DNA of 64,000 nt from Endoryza foliicola (GTDB lineage Bacteria; Bacteroidota; Bacteroidia; Chitinophagales; Chitinophagaceae). The stretch covers positions 682,001 to 746,000 of the forward strand of contig OZ245715.1 of assembly GCA_965226965.1 (NCBI GenBank), given 5' to 3'. Under the pieces are notes generated by a model. That model had not been told where the DNA came from, did not search any database, and saw only the letters and a program-made list of their open reading frames with translations. Positions 1 to 8,705 of the stretch are shown piece after piece; the first letter of the stretch is position 1; the number at the start of each line of letters is the position of its first letter. The position numbers were made by a program, and so were the translations under genes.

Positions 1-558
1 TTACTTCGACAAGACAATGCAGATATCCGACTTACACCCATGAGCGTAAAAATTGGACTTGCAAAAACAGACCGTTTAAAACGTGTAGAAGAGAAATTAA
101 AAACAGTAGAAATATTAAAAAATACTTTAATAGAAACTTCTGTAGAACCTACAGAAGCAACCCCGTTTTTAGAGAAAAATAATTCAGCTCCACTATCTCA
201 AAAACAAAAGGCGATCAACCTGCTTGTACGACCAAACATATCATTAAAAGGAATGATCAATCATTTCGAATTTCTAAACAAATTCAAAGAAACCGAAACA
301 GAATTTGTAGAACAAACAGAAACACAAATCAAATACGATGTCTACATCGAAAAAGAAAAAGAATTAGTACAACGTATGAGTCAACTGGAAGATCTAATGA
401 TACCGGATAGTTTTGACTATAAAAAAATTCCAGCCTTATCAGCAGAAGCAATGCAGAAGTTTCTAAAAGTAAAACCCAGAACACTTGGTCAAGCTAGTAG
501 AATTAGTGGGGTGAATCCAAGCGATATTCAAATTCTAATGGTATACATGGGAAGATAA
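1..558 (+). CDS. mnmG: tRNA uridine-5-carboxymethylaminomethyl synthesis enzyme MnmG (GidA), C-terminal part
   Basis: This frame is open from the first base, so the gene enters from the left; 185 C-terminal codons are present. MnmG, with MnmE, installs the carboxymethylaminomethyl group on wobble uridine 34 of several tRNAs in the cytoplasm. The first residues read LLRQDNADIRLTP, the MnmG motif before the C-terminal helical domain, and the end reads TLGQASRISGV, the family's hallmark near the C-terminus. The FAD and NADH domains lie outside the window. An ATG at base 40 is internal, not a start. A strong hairpin terminator follows immediately. The identification is secure; only the missing N-terminus is unknown. 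Confidence 0.95.
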   Translation, partial: LLRQDNADIRLTPMSVKIGLAKTDRLKRVEEKLKTVEILKNTLIETSVEPTEATPFLEKNNSAPLSQKQKAINLLVRPNISLKGMINHFEFLNKFKETETEFVEQTETQIKYDVYIEKEKELVQRMSQLEDLMIPDSFDYKKIPALSAEAMQKFLKVKPRTLGQASRISGVNPSDIQILMVYMGR

Positions 559-565
559 AAAAAAA

Positions 566-592
566 CTCGATCTAAGATCGAGCTTTTTTTTT
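566..592. terminator. bidirectional intrinsic terminator between mnmG and nadA
   Basis: Stem CTCGATC (566-572), loop TAA, stem GATCGAG (576-582), followed by a run of T to 592 and preceded by a run of A. It can end both mnmG (+) and nadA (-); the nadA stop codon overlaps the T run. Confidence 0.9.
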
Positions 593-1583
593 AACTGGCA
601 CTTATTTCTAACATTCGTTCAATCGGAATTCTACTCTTCTCAATCAATTCCTTACTCATCAAAATCTCAGGTAATTCGTATTTCATACACAGGTACAATT
701 TTTCAAGTGTATTCAACTTCATGTGAGGGCAATCGTTACAAGCACAATTATTATCCGGCGGAGCAGGAATAAAAGTCTTACCCGGATTTTCTTTTTGCAT
801 TTTATGCAAAATACCTGTCTCAGTCGCCACTATATAAGATCTACTCTCATCCTTTATAGTATAATTCAACAAGGCAGTAGTAGATCCAATAAAATCAGCG
901 ATTCTTAATAAAGGTTCCTCACATTCAGGATGCGCGATAAACTTGGCTTCCGGATGTCTAATCTTAAGCTTCGTAATTTTTTCCAAACTAAAAATTTCAT
1001 GGACCATACATGCACCGTTCCACAACACCATATTCCTACCTGTTTTTCTATTCAAATAACCACCCAAATTTTTATCCGGTGCAAAAATTATCTTTTGATC
1101 TGCAGGTAATGAATTAATAATTTTTTCAGCATTAGAAGAAGTACAAATAATGTCACTCAAAGCTTTGATCTCTGCAGTACAATTTATGTAGCTGATAACA
1201 ATATGATCAGGATGCTGCTCCTTAAATTTTTTAAACAAATCAGCCGGGGCACTATCAGCAAGAGAACAGCCCGCTTTCAAATCCGGTAAGAGAACTTTTT
1301 TGTCAGGATTCAAAATTTTCGCAGTTTCAGCCATAAAGTGAACTCCGGCGAACACAATCATATCAGCACTTGTCTTTTTTGCGAATTGTGCCAAACCTAA
1401 ACTATCACCTATATAATCGGCTACATCTTGAATATCCGGTTCTTGGTAATAATGCGCCAAGAGAACCATATTCTTTTCCTTCTTAAGCTTTTCGATTTCA
1501 ACAAACAGATCCAAACTTGGATCCACCTTCAAATCTAAAAAACCAACTTTATCTAAATTTTTCTCAGCAACGTCAATGTGCAT
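591..1583 (-). CDS. nadA: quinolinate synthase NadA
   Basis: 330 residues, normal length for the family. NadA condenses iminoaspartate with dihydroxyacetone phosphate to quinolinate in de novo NAD synthesis and needs one 4Fe-4S cluster. Visible family motifs are AHYYQEPDIQD (about 43-53), AGCSLAD with Cys106, NGACMVHE with Cys192, and the C-terminal CxCxxCPHM region holding the third ligand (Cys282 or Cys285). The ATG at 1583 is the only reasonable start. No nadB or nadC is adjacent, so the gene appears to stand alone, convergent with mnmG. Upstream lies the 724-bp gene-free region described as a possible origin. Confidence 0.96.
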   Translation of the reverse strand: MHIDVAEKNLDKVGFLDLKVDPSLDLFVEIEKLKKEKNMVLLAHYYQEPDIQDVADYIGDSLGLAQFAKKTSADMIVFAGVHFMAETAKILNPDKKVLLPDLKAGCSLADSAPADLFKKFKEQHPDHIVISYINCTAEIKALSDIICTSSNAEKIINSLPADQKIIFAPDKNLGGYLNRKTGRNMVLWNGACMVHEIFSLEKITKLKIRHPEAKFIAHPECEEPLLRIADFIGSTTALLNYTIKDESRSYIVATETGILHKMQKENPGKTFIPAPPDNNCACNDCPHMKLNTLEKLYLCMKYELPEILMSKELIEKSRIPIERMLEISAS

Positions 1584-1650
1584 TTCTCTTGTATTAATTG
1601 TATTATATTATATAAAGACAAATAACCTACTATTATTACGGCTGTGAATT

Positions 1651-2257
1651 AGTGGATATTCTATTGTCTCTATAATTTGTAAAATTAAGAAATTCGACTT
1701 TTCCACAGCTATCAACATTTCTTTCACATCGTGGAAACCAGTGAAACCAAGAAAACAGTACAGTAATCAACAGTATGGATAAAAAAGCCATGGGTAAAAA
1801 TCAATCAAAGAAATCATCCGATAAAGCTGTTGATAAAAACCGTACAAAATCATTTTAGTCCACAATTCTCAAAGAATTAATAGAAACTTCATGATTTGTT
1901 CTATTTCAATTAACAGTTTCAAAGTAAAAAAAGCTAGTTTATTAACATAAAATCAGCTCCATTCACATACTGCTGTGGATACCCAAAATGAACCCTATTT
2001 CTTACCCTTTCTATACCTATATATAATAAGGAAGAATACGAATTTTCGTGAAACCTTCAATAAAACTCAAAATGACGATTTAAGAATCAATTAAACTATG
2101 GTCAATAGTAGTAGAAATGGCTAGAAAACAGCGATCACCTGTAAAATACGGCCCCCAATCCCGAAATTTAGCAAAATCAGGCAGAAGACAGCTTCAAAAA
2201 CCGCCTATCCCCTCTCCGCACCTAAGTTTCAGCCGTTTTTCCACAATTTGTTCATAA
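1651..2257. other. candidate replication origin: cluster of DnaA-box-like 9-mers in a 724-bp gene-free region
   Basis: No coding sequence is supported between 1584 and 2307. Relative to TTATCCACA, single-mismatch 9-mers occur at 1699-1707 (TTTTCCACA), 1774-1782 (complement of TTATCCATA), 1828-1836 (complement of TTATCAACA), 1974-1982 (complement of GTATCCACA) and 2237-2245 (TTTTCCACA). Weaker two-mismatch copies are at 1651, 1709, 1764, 1856, 1939 and 2249. An A+T-rich stretch with alternating TA lies at about 2010-2045. mnmG (gidA) adjacency is a classic origin neighbourhood in several phyla. The role is inference; the same boxes could regulate the flanking genes. Confidence 0.45.
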
Positions 2258-2277
2258 TCTTTTTTCCCCTATTTTTG
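2247..2277 (+). promoter_or_regulatory. Bacteroidota-type promoter of the PpiD-like gene
   Basis: TTTG at 2247-2250, a 19-base spacer, then TATTTTTG at 2270-2277, matching the TTTG/TAnnTTTG consensus of the Bacteroidota primary sigma factor. Transcription should start near 2282, giving a leader of about 25 bases before the ATG at 2308. Confidence 0.7.
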
Positions 2278-2307
2278 CTACCCATTCAAAAGAATTAAAG
2301 AGAACCT

Positions 2308-4437
2308 ATGTCTATTATTCAAAGTCTACGCGACCGTGCTGCCTGGATCATCTCTGGTGCCATTGCTTTTGCCCTTATCGTGTTTGTGGTGGAAGAAGGT
2401 CTGAGAAACAAAAGTGTATTCGGAAACAGCTCAAACACTCTTGGAAAAGTAAACGGTACTACCATCGAGCGTCAATCCTTCGAGGAAAAAATGAAAAGAA
2501 TCGAAGACAACTACGCTCGTCAGTACGGACAAACCATGGACGAAAATACCAGAGCACAACAAAGACAAGCGCTTTGGAATGAATTAGCAGACGATGCTAT
2601 CATGGAATCTGTTTACACAGATTTAGGTCTCGACGCAACCGATGCTGAATTGAGCGACTATATCTTCGGTCCAAACCCTCCGCAAGATCTCCGTCAACGC
2701 TTCACCAATAATGAAGGCGTATACGATGCCAACCAAGCTTACCAAACAATTCAATCTATTAAAAAGAATAAGAATAGTGCCGACTATAATTCTTTCTTTG
2801 GTGAATACATGCCTGCAGTTGCAAAATTTCGCAAAAGAGAGAAATACCAAGACCTTTTGGCAAATAGCTTTTATGTACCAAAATGGTTGGTTGAAAAAAG
2901 TGCAAACGAAAACAGTCAAATTGCTACCATCAATTTTGTAGCGGTACCTTATACTAGTATTCCTGATTCTGCAATAAAGGTTACCGACGAAGAAATCACT
3001 GCGTACGTAAATAAGAACAAAGCAGCCTACAAGCAAGAAAAAGCAGCATCTATTGATTTTGTGTTTTTCAGCGGCGCGCCTAATCACGAAGACACCGTTT
3101 CTACTATCAATTCATTGAATGCGGTAAGAGACAGTTTTGCAACAACAACTAATGTTTCTCAATTCTTACAAGCACAAGGAAGCGCAACACAGTATTACGA
3201 TGCGTACATCACTCGTAAGAAGATTCAGATTCCTGCAATTGATTCAATCATTGCTCACCCTGCAATCTATGGTCCTTACAATGATGGCGGAACCTATGTT
3301 CTTTCTCGCGTTATTGCTTCGAGAAACATTCCCGACTCAGTAAACGTTCGTCACATCTTGATTGGAACAATAAAACAGGACCAAAGTACCGGTCAAACAT
3401 ATCCAATCAGATCCGATGAAGACGCTAAGAAATTGGCTGATTCTATTCAAACTGCAATCAGATCCGGTGCAAACTTTGACACTCTTTGTGTAAAGTTTTC
3501 AGATGATGACGCGAGTAAAATGAGAGGAGGAAAATATGAAAAAGTTGAACCGGGTACAATGGTTCCCGAATTCAATAACTACATTTTTGAAAACCCTGCC
3601 GGATCAAAAGGTATAGTGAAAACAGACTTCGGATATCATTATATAGAAATACTGTCTCAAAAAGGTGGTTCACCTGCATACAAGATTGCTTATTTCACTA
3701 AGCAAATTCTTACAAGCGATGCTACAGCAAATGCGGCCCTTGGATTGGCTACACAATTTGCTGCAGAAAGCAGAGATTCGAAAAAATTCGAAGAAAATGC
3801 CAAAGCGAGAAAACTTAATGTATTAAAAGCAGAACAAATCGATCCATTGGCAACCAACCTTCCTGGAGTAGAAGGCAATGCTCGCGAAATGATTCGTTGG
3901 ATTTTCAATGATGCTTCTGAAGGATCGGTTTCTGAAAAACCTTACGAAATTTCAGGAAACTACATCGTTCCATTGGTACGCAAAATTTATAAAGAAGGAA
4001 CGAAAGACGCAGAAGCAGCACGTCCCGACGTAGAGTTCAAAGTAAGACAAGAAAAGAAAAAGGACATGATTGCCAAGAAAGTTGGAAATCCTGCTACTTT
4101 GGCTGATGTAGCGAATGCGCTTCAAACACAAGTAGTAACTGCGGATAGCGTAAGTTTTGGTAACCCTACAATTAAGAACATCGGATTTGAACCTAAAGTT
4201 GCCGGAGCCGCCTTTAATAAAGGCTTCCAAGCTAAACTTTCAGGTGCGATCGGTGGAGAGCTTGGAGTGTACTACTTGCAAACAGTTTATGTTGGAGCAG
4301 TACCTAACACAAGCTTGGATTTGAAAGCACAACAAGCAATTCAAATCAACCAATTTAAAATGTTCGTAGGACGCTCACTTTTCGACACGAAAAGAAAAGC
4401 AGCGAATATCGTGGACAATAGATACAAGTTCTTCTAA
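2308..4437 (+). CDS. SurA/PpiD-type peptidylprolyl isomerase, membrane-anchored periplasmic foldase
   Basis: 709 residues. A short cytoplasmic N-terminus is followed by one transmembrane segment (about 14-34), a SurA/PpiD-like helical chaperone region, and one parvulin (PpiC) rotamase domain around 345-450, with the typical NVRHIL start, the GGKYEKVEPGTMVPEFN segment and FGYHYIEI end. A long C-terminal region follows. The arrangement matches PpiD, which helps fold outer-membrane and secreted proteins at the periplasmic face of the inner membrane. The ATG at 2308 places a hydrophobic segment at the expected position. It has its own promoter and terminator, so it is probably monocistronic. The exact substrate set cannot be read from the sequence. 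Confidence 0.88.
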   Translation: MSIIQSLRDRAAWIISGAIAFALIVFVVEEGLRNKSVFGNSSNTLGKVNGTTIERQSFEEKMKRIEDNYARQYGQTMDENTRAQQRQALWNELADDAIMESVYTDLGLDATDAELSDYIFGPNPPQDLRQRFTNNEGVYDANQAYQTIQSIKKNKNSADYNSFFGEYMPAVAKFRKREKYQDLLANSFYVPKWLVEKSANENSQIATINFVAVPYTSIPDSAIKVTDEEITAYVNKNKAAYKQEKAASIDFVFFSGAPNHEDTVSTINSLNAVRDSFATTTNVSQFLQAQGSATQYYDAYITRKKIQIPAIDSIIAHPAIYGPYNDGGTYVLSRVIASRNIPDSVNVRHILIGTIKQDQSTGQTYPIRSDEDAKKLADSIQTAIRSGANFDTLCVKFSDDDASKMRGGKYEKVEPGTMVPEFNNYIFENPAGSKGIVKTDFGYHYIEILSQKGGSPAYKIAYFTKQILTSDATANAALGLATQFAAESRDSKKFEENAKARKLNVLKAEQIDPLATNLPGVEGNAREMIRWIFNDASEGSVSEKPYEISGNYIVPLVRKIYKEGTKDAEAARPDVEFKVRQEKKKDMIAKKVGNPATLADVANALQTQVVTADSVSFGNPTIKNIGFEPKVAGAAFNKGFQAKLSGAIGGELGVYYLQTVYVGAVPNTSLDLKAQQAIQINQFKMFVGRSLFDTKRKAANIVDNRYKFF

Positions 4438-4457
4438 GAAGAAACGAATAAAGAAAG

Positions 4458-4485
4458 GCCGGCCCATTATAAGGCCGGCTTTTTT
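4458..4485. terminator. intrinsic terminator after the PpiD-like gene
   Basis: Stem GCCGGCC (4458-4464), 8-base loop, stem GGCCGGC (4473-4479), then six T. Confidence 0.92.
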
Positions 4486-4583
4486 GTGCATTAATAGCAC
4501 CAAAACCCACTTTAATGATAGAAAAGCCCATTTCCGAGATGCGAAATATTATACTCGGGGCTTCTATACTTCCCTGTCTTTAC

Positions 4584-4591
4584 TAATTTTG
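4584..4591 (+). promoter_or_regulatory. -7 box directly upstream of the DUF2480 start codon
   Basis: TAATTTTG matches TAnnTTTG and ends four bases before the ATG at 4596. Transcription would begin at or next to the A of the ATG, predicting a leaderless mRNA. No clear TTTG lies 19 bases upstream. Confidence 0.5.
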
Positions 4592-4595
4592 CACT

Positions 4596-5102
4596 ATGAC
4601 TACTCCAATTATTAATAAAGTATCTGAGAGCGGGTTGATAACACTCGATCTGGAGACCTATTTTCCTAAAAATGAAATCATGGTGTTTGATCTAAAGCCC
4701 ATGCTTTTCATGGAGTTGATGTTAAAAGAAAAGGATTTTCGTCAGTCTCTTCAAACGCACGACTGGACTCAATATCAAGATAAAATTGTAGCCGTTACAT
4801 GCTCATCCGATGCTATCATACCGGTATGGGCATATATGTTAGTTGCATCGAATCTTCAACCTTATGCGAAAGATGTAATTTTCGGCTCTGAGGAAGATGC
4901 TCAAAAACAAGTATTGCAAAAAAGGATTCAAGAATTAAACCCCGCCGACTATCAAGACCAACGAGTAGTTGTAAAGGGTTGTGGCGAGTTGGAAATCGGC
5001 GCCTTTGCCTATCTGGAAGCAACCAAGCTCCTTCGTCCGGTTGCAAAAAGTATCATGTACGGAGAACCCTGCAGTACAGTACCTGTTTATAAAAAGAAAT
5101 AG
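4596..5102 (+). CDS. DUF2480 family protein
   Basis: 168 residues, full length for DUF2480, a family I know mainly from Bacteroidota. Recognisable parts are the N-terminal SGLITLDLETYFP, the KEDFRQ-like EKDFRQ segment, the central VAVTCSSDAIIPVWAYM stretch and the highly conserved C-terminal RPVAKSIMYGEPCSTVP. Two cysteines, in VTCSSD and GEPCST, are conserved-looking and could bind metal or take part in redox chemistry, but no function is established that I can name. It is followed after two bases by the acetyltransferase gene and then by the aminotransferase, so the three are probably co-transcribed. Confidence 0.88.
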   Translation: MTTPIINKVSESGLITLDLETYFPKNEIMVFDLKPMLFMELMLKEKDFRQSLQTHDWTQYQDKIVAVTCSSDAIIPVWAYMLVASNLQPYAKDVIFGSEEDAQKQVLQKRIQELNPADYQDQRVVVKGCGELEIGAFAYLEATKLLRPVAKSIMYGEPCSTVPVYKKK

Positions 5103-5104
5103 GA

Positions 5105-5551
5105 ATGATCATCTTAGTAAACCTGACCAACCTCGATGAAATTGCTTTCCTCTTCGAAGAATATCGTGCGTTTTACAAACAAGAACCAGACCCAATAAGG
5201 GCGCGGGAATTTCTGAAGGCAAGAATTCAATCAAACGAATCCGTGATCTATGGTTTTAAAGAAGAGAACCAATTAATAGGATTTACCCAGCTCTATCCCT
5301 CCTATTCATCCACAAGAATGAAAAGAATTTGGATACTCAACGATCTGTTTGTTTTACCCGAACATAGAGGAAAGGGAATCTCTAAGAAACTGATAGATGC
5401 TGCAAAAGACCTCGCGATTTCTACAAACGCAGCAGGACTTCTTTTAGAAACGGCAAAAACGAATGATATCGGCAACAGCCTTTACCCTGCAACCGGCTTT
5501 CATTTGGAAAGTGATACAAATTTTTACTGGTGGACCGCCCCAGGTTCTTAA
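5105..5551 (+). CDS. GNAT family N-acetyltransferase
   Basis: 148 residues with the GNAT fold signature: acetyl-CoA loop VLPEHRGKGISKKL (about 79-92), preceded by the beta-strand WILNDLFV, and the C-terminal YPATGF strand-turn common in this family. GNAT enzymes transfer acetyl from acetyl-CoA to amines of small molecules or proteins; the acceptor here is unknown. The gene starts two bases after DUF2480 and ends nine bases before the aminotransferase start, so it sits inside a three-gene operon. Confidence 0.88.
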   Translation: MIILVNLTNLDEIAFLFEEYRAFYKQEPDPIRAREFLKARIQSNESVIYGFKEENQLIGFTQLYPSYSSTRMKRIWILNDLFVLPEHRGKGISKKLIDAAKDLAISTNAAGLLLETAKTNDIGNSLYPATGFHLESDTNFYWWTAPGS

Positions 5552-5560
5552 ATTGCATTC

Positions 5561-6712
5561 ATGCACATTCAATCCAAACTTCCCAAAGTAGGCACTACTA
5601 TTTTTACAGTAATGAGCGGTTTGGCCGCACAACACAATGCTATCAATTTAGGTCAGGGCTTTCCAGATTTCTCAATGGACGAAGCTTTGATGGATGAAGT
5701 TACGCGTGTTATGAAAGAGGGGTTCAATCAATATGTACCCATGCAGGGCTATATGCCACTAAGAGAAGCGATTGCCGAAAAGGCTGATTTTTTATACAAC
5801 GCGAAGATTGATCCCGCAAACGAAATAACCATCACACCCGGTGGCACATATGCCATTTATACAGCACTAACAACCATATTAAATCCGGGAGATGAAGTAA
5901 TTGTATTCGAACCCGCATACGATAGTTATATTCCAAACATAGAAGTAAACGGTGCAGTTGCGGTGCGCATCCCACTTGACTTTCCCTCCTATGCCGTTAA
6001 CTGGAATGAGGTTCGAAGAAAAATAAATTCAAAAACAAAGGCGATCATTATCAATTCGCCGCACAATCCAACAGGATCCATTCTAACGGAAGAAGATTTA
6101 AAAGCACTCGCATCAATAGTTGAAGGAACGAATATATTTATCATCAGTGATGAAGTGTATGAACATCTTGTTTTTGATCAAAAGCAACACCAATCTGTAT
6201 TGCGATATCCTGAATTGAAAAAGCGCTCTTTTGTATGTTTTTCTTTTGGAAAAGTATACCACTGTACCGGTTGGAAGTTGGGGTATTGTATTGCAGATGC
6301 ACCACTAATGGAAGAGTTTAGAAAGATTCATCAATTTAATTGTTTCAGTTGTCATACCCCATCACAAGTTGCGCTATCTCGCTACTTAACTAACAGTGAA
6401 GCATACCTTGGATTAGGCCCGGCCATGCAAAAGAAAAGAGATTATTTTATTCAATTGATGAAGGAAACACCGTTCGAGTTATTACACAGCTCCGGTAGTT
6501 ACTTCATTACGGCGAAGTATGATAAAATAAGCAATCTTCCCGATCATGAATTTGCGGTTGAGCTAACAAAGAAGGCCGGGGTTACCACCATTCCGGTATC
6601 AGCATTTTATTACAATTCAGACGACAACAATGTGATCCGATTTTGTTTTGCAAAAAAAGAGGAAACGCTTGAAAGGGCCGTTGAAAGGCTGGTTTCGCTC
6701 AAATCATTATAA
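5561..6712 (+). CDS. pyridoxal-phosphate aminotransferase, methionine aminotransferase (YbdL/KAT) type
   Basis: 383 residues, fold type I class-I/II aminotransferase of full length. Seen are the N-terminal INLGQGFPDF motif, the PGGTYAIYTAL cofactor-phosphate region, the NSPHNPTG loop, ISDEVYEHLVFD with the PLP-contacting Asp and Tyr, and the catalytic lysine in SFGKVYHCTGWKLGY. GQGFPDF followed by a Tyr-rich MQGYMPLREAI fits the methionine/kynurenine aminotransferase branch, for example E. coli YbdL. It converts an amino acid and a 2-oxo acid cytoplasmically; methionine-salvage use is inferred. Last gene of the DUF2480-GNAT operon. Its stop is followed by repeat-rich gene-free DNA and no clear terminator. 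Confidence 0.87.
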   Translation: MHIQSKLPKVGTTIFTVMSGLAAQHNAINLGQGFPDFSMDEALMDEVTRVMKEGFNQYVPMQGYMPLREAIAEKADFLYNAKIDPANEITITPGGTYAIYTALTTILNPGDEVIVFEPAYDSYIPNIEVNGAVAVRIPLDFPSYAVNWNEVRRKINSKTKAIIINSPHNPTGSILTEEDLKALASIVEGTNIFIISDEVYEHLVFDQKQHQSVLRYPELKKRSFVCFSFGKVYHCTGWKLGYCIADAPLMEEFRKIHQFNCFSCHTPSQVALSRYLTNSEAYLGLGPAMQKKRDYFIQLMKETPFELLHSSGSYFITAKYDKISNLPDHEFAVELTKKAGVTTIPVSAFYYNSDDNNVIRFCFAKKEETLERAVERLVSLKSL

Positions 6713-7582
6713 ATCTAACGCGCTGTGCTATTGGTGAATCAAGAAAAAGCGAAGGTATCAAAAAGCAAGAGTTCATTCTCCTACACTAGCTCTTTTTCAT
6801 ACTTCTTATGTATTTAAAAGGATTTCATTTTTTGAGTACCATTCGTCCATATCTGCCGAAAACGATGTTCGAAGCCATTTCGAGCATGCTTCGCAAGGCC
6901 GAAGGCCTGAAGAAGGATGCGAGAAATCTGGGTTGTTATAAAAAATCCCCGTCATCCCGATCGAGCGAGGCTGCGGAACAGCCGCAGCGAGAGAGGGACC
7001 TCAAAACCTGTTGTTATGAAAGAGGCGCTTTTCAAAGGGATTCTTTTCATTAAACTGGTTGGTGAGTTTTTGAGTGGTTTGGTTATTTAGTTTTTGAGTT
7101 TGTGGCTTTGAATAATGTCAGAGCGTTGAAAGGCGCCTTTATTGAAAGACTTTTTCGTGAGAAGAATTCGCTGTTGATACGACTACTTAAAAACTAAACA
7201 ACTCAAAAAACCTAGCACTTAATGGCTTGGAGCGTCATTGCTTCGAAACCGGCTTCTATCTTCAAAACCCGTTCTGAGGTTCCTCTCTCCTTCGTTTGCT
7301 TTGCAAACTCAGTCGTTCGGAATGACGGGGCAATTTTTATTAATCATTCGACATTTTTCGTGGCCCCACTTCGGCCCTTCGATAATCCCTTCGGGTACCC
7401 TTCGACTAGACCTACGGTCTGCTCAGGGACCGCTCAGGGACCTCGTGGGACCCACTCAAAATATCGGTTGGAGGAGTCGCTTTGATAGAAAAGTACACTT
7501 TTATAAAGCCTCATCACTCATTAACTGGTATGTCATGAAACGTTGGAGACTGTATATTCCAATAGCACAATACGTTATAAAT
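6713..7582. repeat. 870-bp gene-free block made of dispersed long repeats
   Basis: No gene is supported. The block holds several repeat modules found again elsewhere. About 6872-6935 (ending ATGCGAGAAATCTGGGTT) recurs inverted at about 10552-10606 and 15083-15136. Modules carrying GAGGTTCCTCTCTCC and a conserved AATGACGGG are at about 6950-7005 and 7233-7335, with copies at about 10470-10560, 10735-10835, 14755-14850 and 15265-15365. About 7350-7475 (with CCCTTCGGGTACCCTTCGAC) recurs inverted at 14610-14745. Runs of ACTCAAAAACTAAA type join them. Apparent short reading frames inside are repeat-derived. Confidence 0.8.
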
Positions 7583-8200
7583 CTAAGAAAAGCGAACTCC
7601 CAATTGTTTCAACTCCGCTGCTAATTGCTCTGGATTTTGAAAATGAATGATGGTAAAGCCAAGCTCTTTTGCGGGGTGTAGGTTGCGTAGATTGTCGTCG
7701 ATATAAATTGATTTTGTGGGATCAATATTGAAACGGGCAATCAATTTTTCATAGATTATTTTAAAAGGCTTTCTATTGTTTTCTTCACCGGATACCAGGC
7801 GCCCATCAAACCAATGTAAGAACTCATACATTCCCATTGCGGTTGGAAAAGTTTCTGCGCTCCAATTTGTTAGCGCATAAGTGGAATAGTTAGAATTCGA
7901 TTTTATATTACGAAAGAGTTCTACCGTTCCTTCAATAGGTCCACCCAACATTTCTACCCAACGATCATAAAAGGCCCTGATATTTGCTTCCTGCTCAGGA
8001 TGTGCGTTTACCAATAATTCGGTTGCCTCTTTCAGTGAACGGCCACCGTCTTGTTCTTCATTCCAATCAGAAGTACAAATATTTTCCAGAAACCAATTCA
8101 TTTCGGCTTCATTCGAAAAAATCTTGCGGTATAGGTATTTGGGGTTCCAATCAATTAAAACGCCACCCAAATCAAAAACAATGGTAGTAATCTGTGACAT
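7583..8200 (-). CDS. HAD superfamily hydrolase (subfamily IA, YihX-like)
   Basis: 205 residues. Motif I is FDLGGVLIDW near the N-terminus (nucleophile Asp in VFDLGG), motif II is the ALTNWS segment near 110, motif III is the lysine around KPFKIIYEKL, and motif IV is IYIDDNLRNL near 168. A helical cap follows motif I, as in small-molecule phosphatases of subfamily IA such as YihX, an alpha-glucose-1-phosphate phosphatase. A cytoplasmic phosphatase role follows from the family; the substrate is unknown. It stands alone between repeat-rich regions. Confidence 0.87.
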   Translation of the reverse strand: MSQITTIVFDLGGVLIDWNPKYLYRKIFSNEAEMNWFLENICTSDWNEEQDGGRSLKEATELLVNAHPEQEANIRAFYDRWVEMLGGPIEGTVELFRNIKSNSNYSTYALTNWSAETFPTAMGMYEFLHWFDGRLVSGEENNRKPFKIIYEKLIARFNIDPTKSIYIDDNLRNLHPAKELGFTIIHFQNPEQLAAELKQLGVRFS

Positions 8201-8447
8201 GGGATGAAGATAAAAAACAAACGGGAAATCGATTAGCCGTCTTTTGACCGGTATTGGCCGCGATTACTAGCGTTTACATGGCTAAAAGCCACTTTGAAAA
8301 AAAATTAAAAATTATTTTTAGTTTTTTTAGAACAAAAAACGAACGAGTAATAATGTACTAATGAATTGAAAATTAAAAACTTGTGGCAAGAAATGAGGAG
8401 GTATATAAAAGAAAAAAGCCCTCCCGTGGAAACGGAACGGCCTCTAA

Positions 8448-8577
8448 CGATTGCTTGCCATATGAAAAATTCTTATATTCGCTTCAGTAACAGCGCTGTC
8501 TGTTATTTGGCCTCTACCAGATTGCACCATTTCTCACGATTGCCTGCCATATTTTCCAGATGCTTTAGTAGCGCTGT
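8448..8577. repeat. imperfect direct repeat pair in the region before the helical-repeat gene
   Basis: Within the 505-bp gene-free stretch 8201-8705, CGATTGCTTGCCATAT (8448-8463) followed by AGCGCTGT (8492-8499) is repeated as CGATTGCCTGCCATAT (8537-8552) followed by AGCGCTGT (8570-8577). The two units differ by about 11 bases in internal spacing. The function is unknown; they may be protein binding sites or the remnant of a duplicated element. Nothing else recognisable was seen in this stretch apart from the promoter at 8670. Confidence 0.5.
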
Positions 8578-8669
8578 TGATGATGTAAAAGTAACGCGCG
8601 TTTCTTGCCGGAAAAAATCAATTATTGCTCTGTTTTATTATCGCAAACCGATCAGTTTGTCCACAACTA

Positions 8670-8700
8670 TTTGAAAACAAGGGATTTATAACTAATTTTG
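8670..8700 (+). promoter_or_regulatory. Bacteroidota-type promoter giving a probable leaderless mRNA
   Basis: TTTG (8670-8673), a 19-base spacer, TAATTTTG (8693-8700), then five bases to the ATG at 8706. The expected start of transcription coincides with the start codon. Confidence 0.65.
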
Positions 8701-8705
8701 CTATT

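Noticed and set aside
7222..7624. Two overlapping rightward open frames of 87 and 128 codons
   Set aside because: They lie entirely within the dispersed repeat modules, share no protein-like composition, and the second runs into the 3' end of the HAD gene on the other strand.
8366..8674. A 102-codon open frame before the helical-repeat gene
   Set aside because: It covers the direct repeat pair and the promoter of the next gene; composition is not protein-like and no motif is visible.
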